A stretch of 64,000 nucleotides of DNA from Adiantum capillus-veneris (GCA_014529385.2 CM043953.1:71463372-71527371), one strand, 5' to 3'; shown: positions 34,351 through 46,062, counted from the stretch's first letter. The notes: generated by a model not told the origin, from the letters alone. Numbers and translations are program-made.

Positions 34351-34692
34351 TCACACAGATTCCCCTTCTTTCTGTTTGAATTTATGGATTTGTGAGACTG
34401 TATTATGAGCTATCCCCCTTTTTGAGAATTCCTCAATAAACTCGTCAAACACCTCCTCCATAGACTCAAAGTCTCTACGCTCCACAGAGTCAAACCAAGT
34501 AGCAGCATCCTCCTCTAGGTTCAGTCCAAACCCTGCAAATTGGGTAGGGAAGTCTAACACCTCTTCGGCTCTAATTACACGCACAAAGGCTACTACATGA
34601 TCCCTAGGATCTCTGTTTCCCGTGTATTTTTTGTTTACCCATTTTTGCACTTGAGAAGGTCTAATTCTACGATGGTCTACAAATCTCATCAT
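34351..34692 (-). pseudogene. Gag core (retrotrans_gag-like)
   Basis: Contains the gag core pattern KKYTGNRDPRDHVVAFVRV, GLNLEEDAATWFDSVE, EEVFDEFIEEFSKRG and IHKFKQKEGESV. The conserved ATWF tryptophan is present. This is the capsid-like part that assembles the particle. It lies in the same frame as the gag N terminus. Confidence 0.85.
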
Positions 34693-35241
34693 TGGATCTC
34701 CTTGTCCTAATCGATATACCTCCTTGGCCTTCAGTAGTGGGCGGGTTCCTCTCCCAATGGTGCTCCTAAGCCATAAGTTCTAACGGTTCTTGCAAGAGAT
34801 GGTTCATCTCTTCGAACTCGTTCTATGGGTTGCCTTCTAGGCTCTGTTGACCCTTGCGTTTTTGGCTTACTCTCGCCTTGATACCGTGAATAAAGTGGTG
34901 GTTCTTGTAAATCCCTTAGCCCTCGTACGGCTGGATAACCATCTTGATTTCGGTCTTGTTATAATGTTTTACTCTCTCGAAGCCATGCCTACAATGATGG
35001 TTGGGTTGCTGGTTGGTTTTGGTAGTTGAATTTCTGTTGTCGGGTAGAATGTGAGGTCGCGTCGTACTCTTCTGAAAAGGGATTTGTTGATTTGCTAGGG
35101 GTGTAGGAAACCCTTGGCACTTCTTCAGGGGCATATGTTGATGCTTCTGGGACTGTTGCCTCTTCTACCTCCTCTGGGAGAATACGTTTGTATTCTCACC
35201 CGTACCTATCAACAAAAGTGATATCCTTCCCCATATCAATT

Positions 35242-35871
35242 TCATAAGAGAACAAGTAAAGAACTTTGTCTTTGCTTAATTCGTTTGGGTAGGGTTCTTT
35301 GCATCGGAAGTAAGAGACTATTCCCACCAGGTCGATCAATGTTTGGAGGCGGTTCTTGAGTCTGTGAAACCATTTTTCCTTTTGCCACGTTATCTCCATA
35401 TCTGTTGTAATCCTCAGGGTTACTAACTATCAAATAGTGATTCCCCTTTTCGTCTCGAAACCTATCTCCATCATCATAGACTCGAATTATTTCCAGTCTC
35501 TGAGTAGGTCTTTCTTCAATACAAATACACTTGCGTCCTCGATAGTCAGAATAAACTAGGGCTCCCCTCGAGTTTTTTCCTTCTAAGAAGATTATAGTGA
35601 ACTTAGAATCCTTCAAAGGATTTAGGGAGGTGCTTCCTCCTAGCATTGGTCCTTCATTGGAGAAACCTCCTGGCTGTTGACTACCCATCATGAAGAAGGA
35701 TTTATCGGAGGAAGTGCCAGTATCACTACCCTCCTCAATGATCGGTGCTAATGGATCTAGCCTTGCCTGAGTTAGACTCTGCTCGGTGGACACTAAGCTA
35801 CCCTGATCACCTGCTACCTTTTGATCTCTAAGAATGTGTCGTCCTGATCTTAAATTCATCAAACTTAGCAA
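35242..35871 (-). pseudogene. Gag N-terminal region
   Basis: The frame reads MLSLMNLRSGR; N-L-R-S-G-R is the typical gag start of this branch, so the ATG at 35857-35859 may be the real one. It continues for about 200 residues with an acidic, serine-rich stretch (IIEEGSDTGTSSDKS) and SRGALVYSDYRGRKC. The frame is lost near 35240, and 34916-35134 holds an N/T/Q-rich stretch in another frame. Confidence 0.75.
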
Positions 35872-36279
35872 TGCAATTTATCACAAATTCAACCACTCAC
35901 CTGGCAAAGGATCACTTTCCGCTCAACTTCTTACTTTGCTGTTGAATATACCTATACACAAGCGTTTAATTTCGGCAATCGAATCAAAGCATTTAACCGC
36001 TAGAGGTGGTCTTAGTAATGATTGGTATAACTGGAGGGTTAACCTCAACCACTACTGTATTTTATACACTTCTGATGTTCTGGATTAGGTCTGCTAATCT
36101 GGAATTGTGCTTCCCTCGGATGTTGGTCAATTTAGATCGAAAGTCTTAATTTCGTCTTTGCTCCGTCAAAAGGTCAAACAAGGTCCAAAATCACTTTTGA
36201 AGGAAGTTCTGGAACCCTCAAGTCAAATGGAACATCACTATATGCCCTCAGTCAGCTTTTCTCTTCACTAAGCCCCTGT

Positions 36280-36303
36280 AGACATCCTACGCGTAGGATG
36301 TCT
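36280..36303. promoter_or_regulatory. 24-bp perfect palindrome, leader copy 1
   Basis: Half-site AGACATCCTACG followed by its exact complement, centred on ACGCGT. One of three perfect copies in the element. Confidence 0.9.
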
Positions 36304-36546
36304 CCTGCTCTGTTTTGCCTGGTTTTTTGCACTATAGATTCCCCTTGATGTGCTGAGTCCACAACTGTTTTTACTTTTTGATTTGGACACCCACAAGCTG
36401 GTCAATTGATCAAAAATCTATTCCAACAGCCTGCTAATCAATCAAATCAACTTCAATTTGGACCAAAATTGACTAGGAGGCTTGCCTCAGGCTATACAAC
36501 ACCCTACTATGCCTACAGTCAGTTTCTGGCTTCAATTTCATGCATT

Positions 36547-36570
36547 AGACATTCTACGTGTAGCAGGTCT
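36547..36570. promoter_or_regulatory. Degenerate palindrome, leader copy 2
   Basis: Same site with four changes from the consensus. The upstream context CTACAGTCAGTTTCTGGCTT matches that of the other copies. Confidence 0.75.
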
Positions 36571-36672
36571 AACTGCTCAAAATGGCTTCAAATTCAAAGC
36601 ACAGACTTCCCCTAAGGTGCTGATCACTTTTGGTATGCTCAAATCAAGGTTTGGAGTGCCAAATCACACAGA

Positions 36673-36696
36673 ACACATCCTACGCGTAGGATGTCT
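36673..36696. promoter_or_regulatory. Near-perfect palindrome, leader copy 3
   Basis: The 20-bp core ACATCCTACGCGTAGGATGT is perfect; one outer base differs. Confidence 0.88.
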
Positions 36697-37112
36697 ATTT
36701 GGTATGTTTGACCCCAAACTTAAGCCATAGCTTTCCCTTGATGTTAGCAACCCAGTGCTATGCTTAGATTTTGGTTTGGATTTCAAAAGACCCCAATTTT
36801 AGCTATTCTAGCCTTTTTCAGTCAAAATGCTAAAGTCTGCTTAAAACCCAATTTTCTCACCCAATTGGATGAAAACTTCCTCAGGCACTCAATAAATCAT
36901 GCAGATCATGCTCATGCAGCCATCCTATGGTTTTGGTCTTAAAATAATGCCTTGGCACAATTTGGGTAGGATGTCTGGCAATTTCTGTCTATTTGGACTT
37001 ATCCTGTCAAGATATGGTCAAATTTCCACTTTCATATGAAAATAGGGTAAAACCGACCTTCTGAACACACTGGTCAACTCAGAATTTCAAAATTCCCACC
37101 AGATCACCCTAT

Positions 37113-37136
37113 AGACATCCTACGCATAGGATGTCT
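37113..37136. promoter_or_regulatory. Near-perfect palindrome, leader copy 4
   Basis: Matches the consensus except that the central CGCG reads CGCA. A half-site (GTAGGATGTCT) lies between copies 3 and 4 at 36966-36976. Confidence 0.85.
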
Positions 37137-37647
37137 CCTGGCTTAAAATTTATTTTTTTCTTGACAGAAATGCTCCTGATGCTTTGCAGCTCTCTCAGAA
37201 ACACTCACAGAAACTTTTGAACTTCACTTCAGCTTTCAAACACTCTTTTGCATCTTTTACAATCTTGTGATGAACTTAACAGCAAGTATAACATGCATGA
37301 AGTGCTCTAGATCATAAATCATGATGTCCTACTTATCCTACTCCTACTCATCATATGAGATGGTGATATTGGTGTCCTGGTTGCTTCTCATTCTCTCCAG
37401 ACTCTCAAGCTCTCCTTTCATCGCTTCTACCACTCCAACTCCTACTCATCAACTCAACTAATACCTAAAACTTCCTAAGTCTACCTAAGTCGAAGGATCT
37501 AGGCCAAACACTCGCTCCCTAGACTCCCTCTAAGACCTAGAGGGTCCTCCATCCTCTGATCCTATCTAAATGTAAAACGAGACTCTGGCAAGCCTGAGAA
37601 TCCCTATCCTCAAGGACTAGTCTTGTTCACCTACCTAGGGTTTCCGT

Positions 37648-37664
37648 ACCCGGCAGTGGCGCCA
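37648..37664 (-). promoter_or_regulatory. Primer-binding site, non-Met type
   Basis: In sense, TGGCGCCACTGCCGGGT starts one base after the 5' LTR. TGGCGCC..TGCCGGG is the form known from Tat/Athila-type plant elements, assigned there to a tRNA other than initiator Met (Asp is often named; not checked here). Confidence 0.85.
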
Positions 37665-37665
37665 A

Positions 37666-38593
37666 TGTTGGCGGATACGCCACGACGGACGTCAGCATAG
37701 CGAGAACTCACCTAACAAGATTTGTCAGCTAAGGACGAAGCTCGACCCGCAGGTGTGTGGAAGAAAGCATAGGGTGTCAACCTACACTCGACCGACTCTA
37801 GACTAATTCCTTCAAAGGTCTCTACCCAATGTCTAAGCTACAGCCTTTAAAAGTGCATAAGAGGAGATTTCCTACAATGCTTCCAAGAGCCAAATACCCA
37901 TCAAACGTTCTCGAAACTCCACAGAACTTGAAGGAGACCCTACTAACACCAATAGGTCACTCTCCCTAAGGTCCATGAACCAAAATCCCAACCCTAAACA
38001 CCTGGTGTAAAATCACATAGGATGTCTGGTCGAAACTTGCACGTCGTCATTTCCGAAAACTAAAGTGCCTAATGTGTATCTCTACTCAATGCGAACGCGT
38101 GGATATGTTGAAATGCGAAAACAAACAACGTATGCTCACCGAATCACCAGATGTAGCTCGTGGCTCGAGTTCGCAAAACCAGACTGTACACCCGCAATGT
38201 AGGTATTGGCGCGTAGCTCTCGTCGGGGGCAACGCGTTGCACTTCTCCGCACTCGATTCCGACCACTGGTGCGTGCGTAGCGTCAAGATGAAACTCTCAC
38301 TCTCTCTCGTACACAGTACGCTCACTCACAGACAGAACTCTTTTTAAAAATGAAAAAGGGTTTTTTTCATTAAGGTCAAAAGTGGTATAAATACCTTACA
38401 ATCTCAAACCCTAATGTTCCAATTTAACCATCTACTCAATCTAAATGTCAAAAATGGGATACAATCTAGAAGCTTCTGCAAGTCCCACTATTTACAAAGG
38501 TGAAATGACAGGTTTTCTCAATTAAAGAATAGTTACAAAAAATAATATTCCGTCGAGCACTCATTCTCCGTAGGGTGTGTCCAGCTGCCAACA
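37666..38593 (-). repeat. 5' LTR of giant gypsy element, 928 bp
   Basis: It equals the left LTR in length and differs by scattered substitutions and small indels. A sense TATTTATA box (plus 38386-38393) lies about 200 bp into the LTR and is a plausible promoter. A half-site of the internal palindrome lies at 38026-38037. Confidence 0.95.
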
Positions 38594-38598
38594 GGGGC

Positions 38599-41050
38599 CT
38601 TGTGTTTAGGATGTGTGTGTTGATGTATTAGACTTAATACATATACACAAAAGAACATAAGACAACTGGCTTTAGATAAGACTACACAAATGTTTTAATG
38701 ACTCAATCTTAAATTAATTTTTGTACAATATAATAAGAATGAAGCATCATTCCAATGATCCTATACAGAATGATAGAGTTGTGGATGTAATTCAAGTTAA
38801 AGGGTTCTTCCAAGTCGACGGATAGCAACAAAGCTTAAATACTCTTAAGTAAATATATAATTCTCACTTTATTACATGTGTCAAAGAACCTATCAGTTGT
38901 TATCCTTGTCCTACTTTTAAAAACATTTAACGTAAGCCTATTATTCATAAATAGATTTAGAGTATCCAATAATGCAAAGCGCCAGAATGCCATTACCCCT
39001 TTTGAAGTAAGTGGCTAGTACCTAAAGACTTTTTGTTATTTAGTTTTCCAAATGGTTTTATTATGATCAAAAGGCCATCACCCCTTTTGATCCACGTGTC
39101 AAATGAAATTTGTTAAAAATCTCTTTTGTTACCACGTTTTAATTTCATTTTTTTAGGAGTTTTTTTTCCAAGTAAGAAGTATCCAATTTAAATATATTGT
39201 CAAAAAGATGTCATCTTGATCATAACAAAATAAGTAGCTCCACTTTTTGTTTATCCATAAAGGCATCAAAAGGCCATTACCCGTTTTGATGCAAGTGGTT
39301 TGAAAACAAATTAATCCCAAGTAGCCAAGTTTAGCTTTTAATTTATCCACTCTTGTTCATTCTATCCAAATTGTTAAGCCTGTCGTCTTGCTAAGCCCAA
39401 GTATATAGTGAAATTGGTTAGCATAAGCTCAATAACAAAGCTTAGTTTAAGATTAGATCAATTCAAGGCAAGGCAGCCACTCTCGAGTTTGCTAGATAAA
39501 AATGAGTGGTTTGAATCAAAATGTAAGACATTTATGCAACATGTTCATAAACCACCCAGCAAAAAATGATTAGAATCATTTAGTGAGAAACATGTAAGGT
39601 AACCCAGCATATCTTTAACAGATTATGGTAGATTAATCCAGCAAAACCATAAAGTTTAATGCAAGCCAATTAAAATGCAACCCTATTCAGTAGCGGTAGG
39701 GGCTCAAGAAATCTTTTATTCCAATATGCATAGTACATTTTTCATGCCCAGGACATGCTCGTTTTCTGAATCTACTCAAGTAATGGCATCATTAGTAGGG
39801 AAATTTGCAAAAGCCAAAATGAGATCAAGCCAGGCTATTGGTACCAAACTAGCAATACCCACCAAAAGAATGGAAATTAGCCCATCAGCTTAAAGACTCT
39901 CAACATTATCATATGCTTTATCATAAAAGATTATTACCACTAAGATCACAGAATAGGATGCAACCAACCATGTTATGTACGGTAAGTTGAGGTAGACAAA
40001 AGCCAAGAGAGCAAAAGAAGAGTCTATTTCACTTTATAAGTGAAGCAAGACTGTACAGTAGTCATAAATTATGAATTCTAGTAGCTACAATGTTTTTCAA
40101 CCAGCTCCAAGTAAAGACCAACTGTGTAATTCCATAGTAAACACTGCTCAAATACAATGATAGCCAAGTAAGCACAATATCATAATTTAGTTTAAATTTG
40201 ATCAATATTTAACAAAACAATTTAATTTTCAGAATCCAATTCAATAATGGAATCATGTACATGCTAAAATAAAGTGAGCTCAGGACAGGCTCAACATTAC
40301 ATATTCTACCAGAGTAGTACCAATCCAACAAGTAACCAACCTAAAGAATGGAATCTAGCCAACCATTTTTATTTCCAAAATGAGCTCAAGACAGGCTCAA
40401 TGTTACATATTATACCAGAGCAGTACCAATCCAACAAGTAACCAACCTAAAGAATGGAATCTAGCCAATCATTTTTATTTCCAAACTCTACACACCATCA
40501 TTTGGACATTATAGATCCTTCAAATCAATAGTTAATATATCCTTCACATAAAGAATGTGTTCTAACAAGCTATCTTTAAAGTTTAAGCTTCTTTGAGTCA
40601 AGTCCAAGGCTAAGAATTCAGTAGAGATAGTAAACAGGCATCAAAAGGCGACTACCCTTTTCATGCAAGTGGTTTGAAAACATATTAATCCCAAGTAGCC
40701 AAGTTAAGCTTTTAATTTATCTAGTCTTGTTTATTCTAATGGAATCATTAGTAGGCAAATATGCAAAATCCAAAATGATATCAGGCCAGACTCAACGTTA
40801 GTTATCAGTACCAAACCAACAAGTATCCACCAAAAGAATGGAATCTATCCAAACGGCTTAAAGATCGTCTATACACTATTGTACGGTCTATCATAAAACA
40901 TCATGATCAGTAAGATCACAGAATTGGATGCAATCAACCATGTTATGTACGGTAAGCTCATCTAGATAAAGGCCACGAGAGTGCAAGAAGATTCTATTTC
41001 ACTTTATAATAAGTAAAGCAAGACTGTACAATAGTCATAATTTATGAGTT
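38599..41050. repeat. Cluster of diverged direct repeats
   Basis: A 106-bp tandem pair lies at 40275-40380 and 40381-40486. Other pairs are 39245-39345 with 40636-40738 (GGCATCAAAAGGC... GCAAGTGGTTTGAAAACA) and 39860-40080 with 40840-41050 (AACCATGTTATGTACGGTAA, CAAGACTGTACA.TAGTCATA). The segment 40294-40635 matches 17385-17625. No gene was recognised. The cluster continues on both sides of the giant element. Confidence 0.8.
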
Positions 41051-42044
41051 TGAACTCCTTTATTCGCAATTAATTAAGTTAATGGTGCTAATAGCACCGC
41101 CTTGGCTATTGTGCATCGAATTTTGTCGGCATCATAAAATTCATTTATTTTGGCACTTTGGTCCTGTTTCAAAGAGGTTACTTGACAATTGTGCGGTGTG
41201 GTGCATCTTTTCTTTCTCTCTTCTACCACAGCTAGTAGCCCAGTATTGCTCGGCTTATGTTTCAAACACATAACCCCCGACAACGTCATATGGTACTCCC
41301 CCTTGGTAGCACCCCTACACGCGTATGTAAACCCGGTTATGAAAGGATTAATAACTCGCATACCCAAGGTGATAATGGAGAACTAAATACATTTATCATC
41401 AAGTTTAATCAAGATTTTCAATTGGCTAAGTGGGTTTGCCCATCTGGTGAATCTATATAGTGGTTCTCCAAGGAGCCTGGGGTCCAAAATTTTAATGATG
41501 TAGTAGGCAGTCCAGTGGGTAGATCTGTTCGATCTTAAGAACAATCACCCAAGGAATGCCAATAGTTGGGTCATACCCGAGATCTGACAATTGTGTGGCT
41601 CCTAGCCCTTTTGGCAATTAGTGTTCAATCGGTGAACCAATGAAGACTAATGTGAATGGCATCTTGGCCAAGCACCTTGGCTCAAACTGACTCACAAGAA
41701 AAACATGCATCAAAGAGCTTCTTAGAAGGTTTTCCTTATTCTTCAGAAGATAGAGAGATAAGGAGAGAGTAGAAGAGCATACTGGGCTGAGGAACTTTCC
41801 GTAAATTTCTAGAGTGGGTGCCCAATCAGTGTCCTCTGACGCATCTTATGCCGGACTTGCAGCTTACCCTATAAGCATGCAACAATCTGCCTGTGAAATA
41901 AGTCAAAATATTATGTTCTTTGTAGTCTTGTTGTGTGTCGATAGCAACCAACAATCATAGGAATAATCCATCTGTAGTCTATCCTTGACAAAGCTGCGAG
42001 TGTGATAGCGGAAGCGTAATACATGAAACGGTAGAATTAAATCC
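41051..42044. other. Non-coding stretch, nothing recognised
   Basis: A 97-codon minus-strand frame at 41074-41367 has no recognised motif. It ends at a sharp junction with gypsy protease sequence near 42045. Confidence 0.45.
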
Positions 42045-42549
42045 AATCCTCATGCTTGAGAGGAGAGATAAAGAAGTCCTCTTTGTCCACATAGCTTCGG
42101 ACATGAAGCCTCAATTTCCCGATTAAGGGAGTGACTGAAGCTTCTTGCCCCTTGAAAGCACTGTCTACGGGTAGCACATCTCCCATCTCATACGCTTGTA
42201 TGCCTAGCTTGGTGGCCAACTCTATAGATATAAAATTGTGAGTAGAACTAGAGTCAAAGAGAATAAAAGCATCATGTTATCTTACCTTTCCCCAAGCATG
42301 GCATAGAGGAGATCCTTTGTGGTGAATTTGGTGAGTCTCCTCCTCTTGGATTTCAACCATGGTAGCTCTAGGAGGATCTTGGCGGTTGTTCTTTTGGGGA
42401 CAAACGCGGTACGCATGCCCTTGTTTGCCACACTTGAAACACCGGTTATCCTTGCGATAACGCTCAAGCTCTTCAGAGTCTGTTTTTACCTTTGTAAACT
42501 CCCTTCTCTTTAGCTTAGTTGGAGTTGCCCTTAGGAGACTTTTGGACAT
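42045..42549 (-). pseudogene. Zinc knuckle and truncated protease of partial copy
   Basis: Knuckle CFKCGKQGHAYRVC lies in 42277-42549. Protease sequence MATKLGIQAYEMGDV...IGKLRLHVRSYVDKEDFF (42045-42219) aligns with 49.5-49.7 kb of the full copy, then stops abruptly after SPLKHED. The rest of pol is missing. Confidence 0.85.
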
Positions 42550-43917
42550 TGTCCTTCCCCTTAGACTCGTTGGAACCCTTGTTTTCTATGGGCTTATTAT
42601 TTCTTTTAGCCCCCATTTGGAAATTGATTCGAGAGGCCACCATAGTATGGTGTATTACTGCCGATATGGTACGTGGCCTTTGGGAGTTGACATACTCCAC
42701 CATTTCTTCGGTTAAGCCCGCACAAAATTGTTGCTTTTGCTCTCCAAAATCCAACTTTTTGAAGACAGTGGCTTTGAGTTGTAGGTCGCAAAACTTGTCT
42801 ACATGTTTGTGAAAGGATTCATAGGGAGAGAGCTTTAAGCTTCGCCATTCGGTGAGTACTTTGTCTTTGGCATCGGTGGCCAAAAACTGCTTCATAATGG
42901 AAGCTCTTAAAGCTTCCATGTTCGCGGAGCTTCACCGTTGGCTCGTAGGCTAAACCACCATTGCCTGGTGGACTTTTGAAAGTGCATAGCTACATGGCGT
43001 AGCTTAGAGGACTCCGTGAAGCCCTCATCTCCAAACGCCGCATCAAACTGTTGGATAAAGGCCAAGACTTTGTTCGTAGCACCAAAGGTGCCATCATAGG
43101 TAAGGAAAGAGATGCTCTTCCCTCCCTCTTTGAACTTCTTGAGCTTGGATGACCTCTTCCACGCGGCATAGGATTTCCTATGGCCTCTTCTTTTTTATGG
43201 TTCAAAGGTTGCACCATCACTTTCTTCAGAAGGTGAAGAATTTGAGGAAGGTGGAGAAGAGGGTGACCTCTTTCTCGCCTTTTTCTTGTCTTGATCTTCG
43301 TCGTCTTCACCATCACTTTCATAAGAGGAAGAGGATGAAGAAGATGGAGAAGAGGGTGTCCTCTTTCTCACCTTTTTCTTCTCTTGCTTTTTATCATCCC
43401 TCTTTGAATTATGGTGTGGAGAAGGGTGCGATGGTCTTCTCCGCTTTGGTGGTGATGGAGAGCGTTTAGCCCACCGTCTTCGTGGAGCCATCTCCGTTGA
43501 AGTGGCGAGAGACTCACTTCTTTCTCGTTCCTTCGGTGGAGGCTCTTGAGTTCTCCTTTGGGAAGGAGATGTATCATCAAGAAGTAAATTCTTGAGCCCT
43601 TCATATGGATTCTCTTCTTCTTTCCGAATCGGAGAGAGACCTCTTTTGGAAGTCTCACAAGGAGGCTTCCTAGGTGTTCTCTCGTCATGGTGATGAGCTT
43701 GGAGAATCCCATGAGCACGGAGCTGCCGTTGCACTTCACTTTGGAGAGATGGATTGCCCATGGCTTGTTGAAGCCTAGAAACAAGATAGTTAACAAGCAT
43801 CGGAGCATCATTAGCAGCTTGCTCATTAGCAAAATCAAAGTTATCAACATTAATTTCACTCTCTTTACTATTGTAAGCCATTCTAACAACATTTAGATGT
43901 AAACTTTTTAGGTGCAC
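42515..43917 (-). pseudogene. Gag of partial gypsy copy, SR-rich
   Basis: The start (MAYNSKESEINVDNFDFANE, within 43195-43917) aligns with the full copy's gag but with many substitutions. It carries the same Arg/Ser/Lys-rich middle (RSPSPPKRRRPSHPSPH, a run of Ser, acidic DGEDDEDQDKKK). 42515-42919 continues in another frame with HKHVDKFCDLQLKA, FCAGLTEEMVEYVNSQRP and HHTMVASRINFQMGAKR. Confidence 0.82.
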
Positions 43918-44280
43918 TTTGGCACTTCAAGCCCTAGTTGCTACTCCTCTTTACCCCTTTAGAAAAAGCACTCAAGCTACTGTACCCGTGGCTCGAATAC
44001 CATTAATTGCAAGGAATAGAAGAGAGGGTCGTTCAACGCCAAAACAGCACCGGCTCCTGCCAAGCTACTAATAGCTCAATAGTGGTTAAGCCGTAGGCAA
44101 GCCCCGTAGGACTCCACTATTAAGACCATAGCTCTCGACGGTGATGCCCGTTAACTGCACGAAGGCAGGCGCACTGCAAGGCTGAAAATTCCCTATTCTA
44201 CTTACTCACAGGCTAATAATACCAACCATTTATAGCTAGCTTGAGGACCTCCCTTCTTGAGGAAGAAAAGAGAAACCTTG

Positions 44281-44293
44281 TGCTCTGATACCA
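44281..44293 (-). promoter_or_regulatory. PBS of partial gypsy copy
   Basis: Sense TGGTATCAGAGCA, an intact Met-type site one base from LTR A. Confidence 0.9.
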
Positions 44294-44294
44294 A

Positions 44295-45483
44295 TGTAAC
44301 ATTTAATGGCCTAAAAACTTGTGTGTAGCGGAAATTAGCATGAACATAGTGGGCATTTCATTATAATAGATTCCTAATGAGAATTACAAGAGTGGTTGGG
44401 TGGAGAGAGCAACAAAAAGCATAACACCTAGTTAGATAGCATGAACAATACTTTCAAAAGAGAGAGAAATTAAGCTATTGACAACAGTTGAGGACCGGAT
44501 TTGCATGGAGCCGGTCCCCCCTCCAAAAGGCTTTGTATTATGGTTTCTCCCATCAAGAGAGACATTGTACAATACAATTCTTTATGTCCCTTCAAGACTA
44601 GCTAGTGCAATGAAGATGAAAGCTTCATGCACTAAGCAAAACACTTAGCAAACACAACATCAATTATCCCCGGTCTCAGACCCAAGACCTCACACACCTT
44701 CAAAGACGGTGAGAGCTAGCAGGGTATGAGAGTAGATTGAGAGGAAGGAGTATTCTTACGAGAAAGATGTACATCGTCTCACATAATCACTCATATTAGC
44801 ATAGATTAGCTTAGTAATTAGCATGGTAGAGGAGATGAGCATGCATTGAATCTTGGCTCTTGATTGGATTTGCATCACAAAGCCAAGAGTTGTTGGTGTA
44901 GGCCTCCCTTCTCACAAGCTTGGAGTAGGTGATAAGCTTTCCATTAAAGCTTGAGAAGGAGAGAGAGTCTTCTTTACTTAACACATGAGATTGTGTGAGT
45001 GTGTGTGTGATAATGCCTTGCAAAAATCAGCCCCCTCTCTCTCTTGGGCGACCCCTCTTGCTATTTGCTCTTGTTATCCTCTCATTGGACCTCCCTAGGG
45101 CTAGCCAATGACAATTAAGCAGCATAAGTGATAGCCTTCTGACATGTGTCCCCCTTTCCCCTTTTGTGAGAGCTTTAGGTAATTCAATAATTCAACTGAA
45201 CTCTCATTGGACCCCTTTGCCTCCTGGCCAATAGGAATCAGGCAAGCCATTGGGCTGCTGAATGCTCATTGGACCCCTTGGGAGACTATCCAATAGTCTT
45301 CTAGAGCACTTAATTCTCATTGGTTCTTTTATTAAGTGTTTTTAAATTAATTAAACTAAATTTACTCTAGCCTAATTCTCATTGGTCCACCTCCAAGGCC
45401 ATCCAATAGGAATTGGTACACCTTGTGGGCATCTGGGCTAGGGAGTTGACATGTGTCCCTTATTCCCTTTGTGTAAAGGGAGC

Positions 45484-45515
<32 letters not shown>

Positions 45516-46062
45516 CTTTCTCTCTCATCCCCTACAAGCTAGGCTCGCCCCCTCCTATGTAGGGATTTGAAAAGACTTTTGGGACACACACAAAGCATCC
45601 AATTCCCCCCATGGTTGACCTTTGGACACAACCTTTGAATTTTGGAACCTTAGCATTTTGGAAGTCTTAATGGGCTGAACCTTAGGGTCTTTTTAGCCCA
45701 TTGTTGCACATGGATTTTTTGCAAATGGCCCCCCCTTTGGACCCCTATTTTCCCTCCTTTGGATCCCTAATGTGTCAGGTCTGCTAGCTTAACCAATATT
45801 CTAGCTTTTTCTCCCCTGGCACTTCCCCATATTAAATGATCAGTTTAACATGAGAAAATCATCTAGGAGAATTAGATATTGATTATTATGACACCACCTC
45901 TCATTTGGGCCCCTTTACCATTGGCCCCGTGTTGAGATAGATCTATAAGCACATGTCTATATCTTAACCCTTGTTCCCGTTTATTCTCCCACATTAACTT
46001 CTCAGTTTAATATGAGAGAATCATTTGGGTTGGTTAGATATTAGATATTAGATTTTATGACA
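44295..46062 (-). repeat. LTR A, 1,768 bp, shared by two interiors
   Basis: Plus-strand ends TGTAACATT and TTTTATGACA. It includes a GT microsatellite (45485-45514). At about 45837-45897 it contains a second LTR-terminus-like segment (GATCAGTTTAACATGAG...GATTATTATGACA), 165 bp before the real end. It diverges strongly from LTR B except in the last 153 bp (45910-46062). Confidence 0.82.

Larger units (their letters stand above)
35872..37647 (-). other. Leader of giant gypsy element with palindrome array
   Basis: About 1.8 kb between PBS and gag has no convincing frame. From 36240 to 37140 it consists of diverged repeat units, each with one copy or half-copy of the 24-bp palindrome. Repeated context phrases are ATGCC..CAGTCAG.TT before the palindrome and CCCTTGATGT...TTTGGTTTGGA after it (plus strand). 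Confidence 0.75.
19080..38598 (-). mobile_element. 19.5-kb Tat-like Ty3/gypsy retrotransposon with TSD
   Basis: Perfect 5-bp direct repeats GGGGC (19080-19084, 38594-38598) flank two 928-bp LTRs with TGTTGG...CCAACA ends. The coding strand is minus, so the right LTR is the 5' LTR. PBS, gag, PR, RT, RH, IN and PPT are all present in gypsy order. The PBS type, the gag start with NLRSGR, the large size and the extra 3' sequence point to the Tat/Athila branch (inference from family features). Extra cargo is a second retropepsin-like frame, a 3' frame of about 1,100 codons, and palindrome arrays in the leader and 3' spacer. LTRs are roughly 94% identical by eye, and many stops are present, so this copy is older and inactive. 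Confidence 0.95.

Noticed and set aside
23632-37136. CRISPR-like palindromic repeats
   Set aside because: The copies are irregularly spaced, lie in two arrays of diverged repeat units without unique spacers, and sit inside a plant retrotransposon.
41074-41367. 97-codon minus-strand frame
   Set aside because: No motif or neighbouring context supports a gene.
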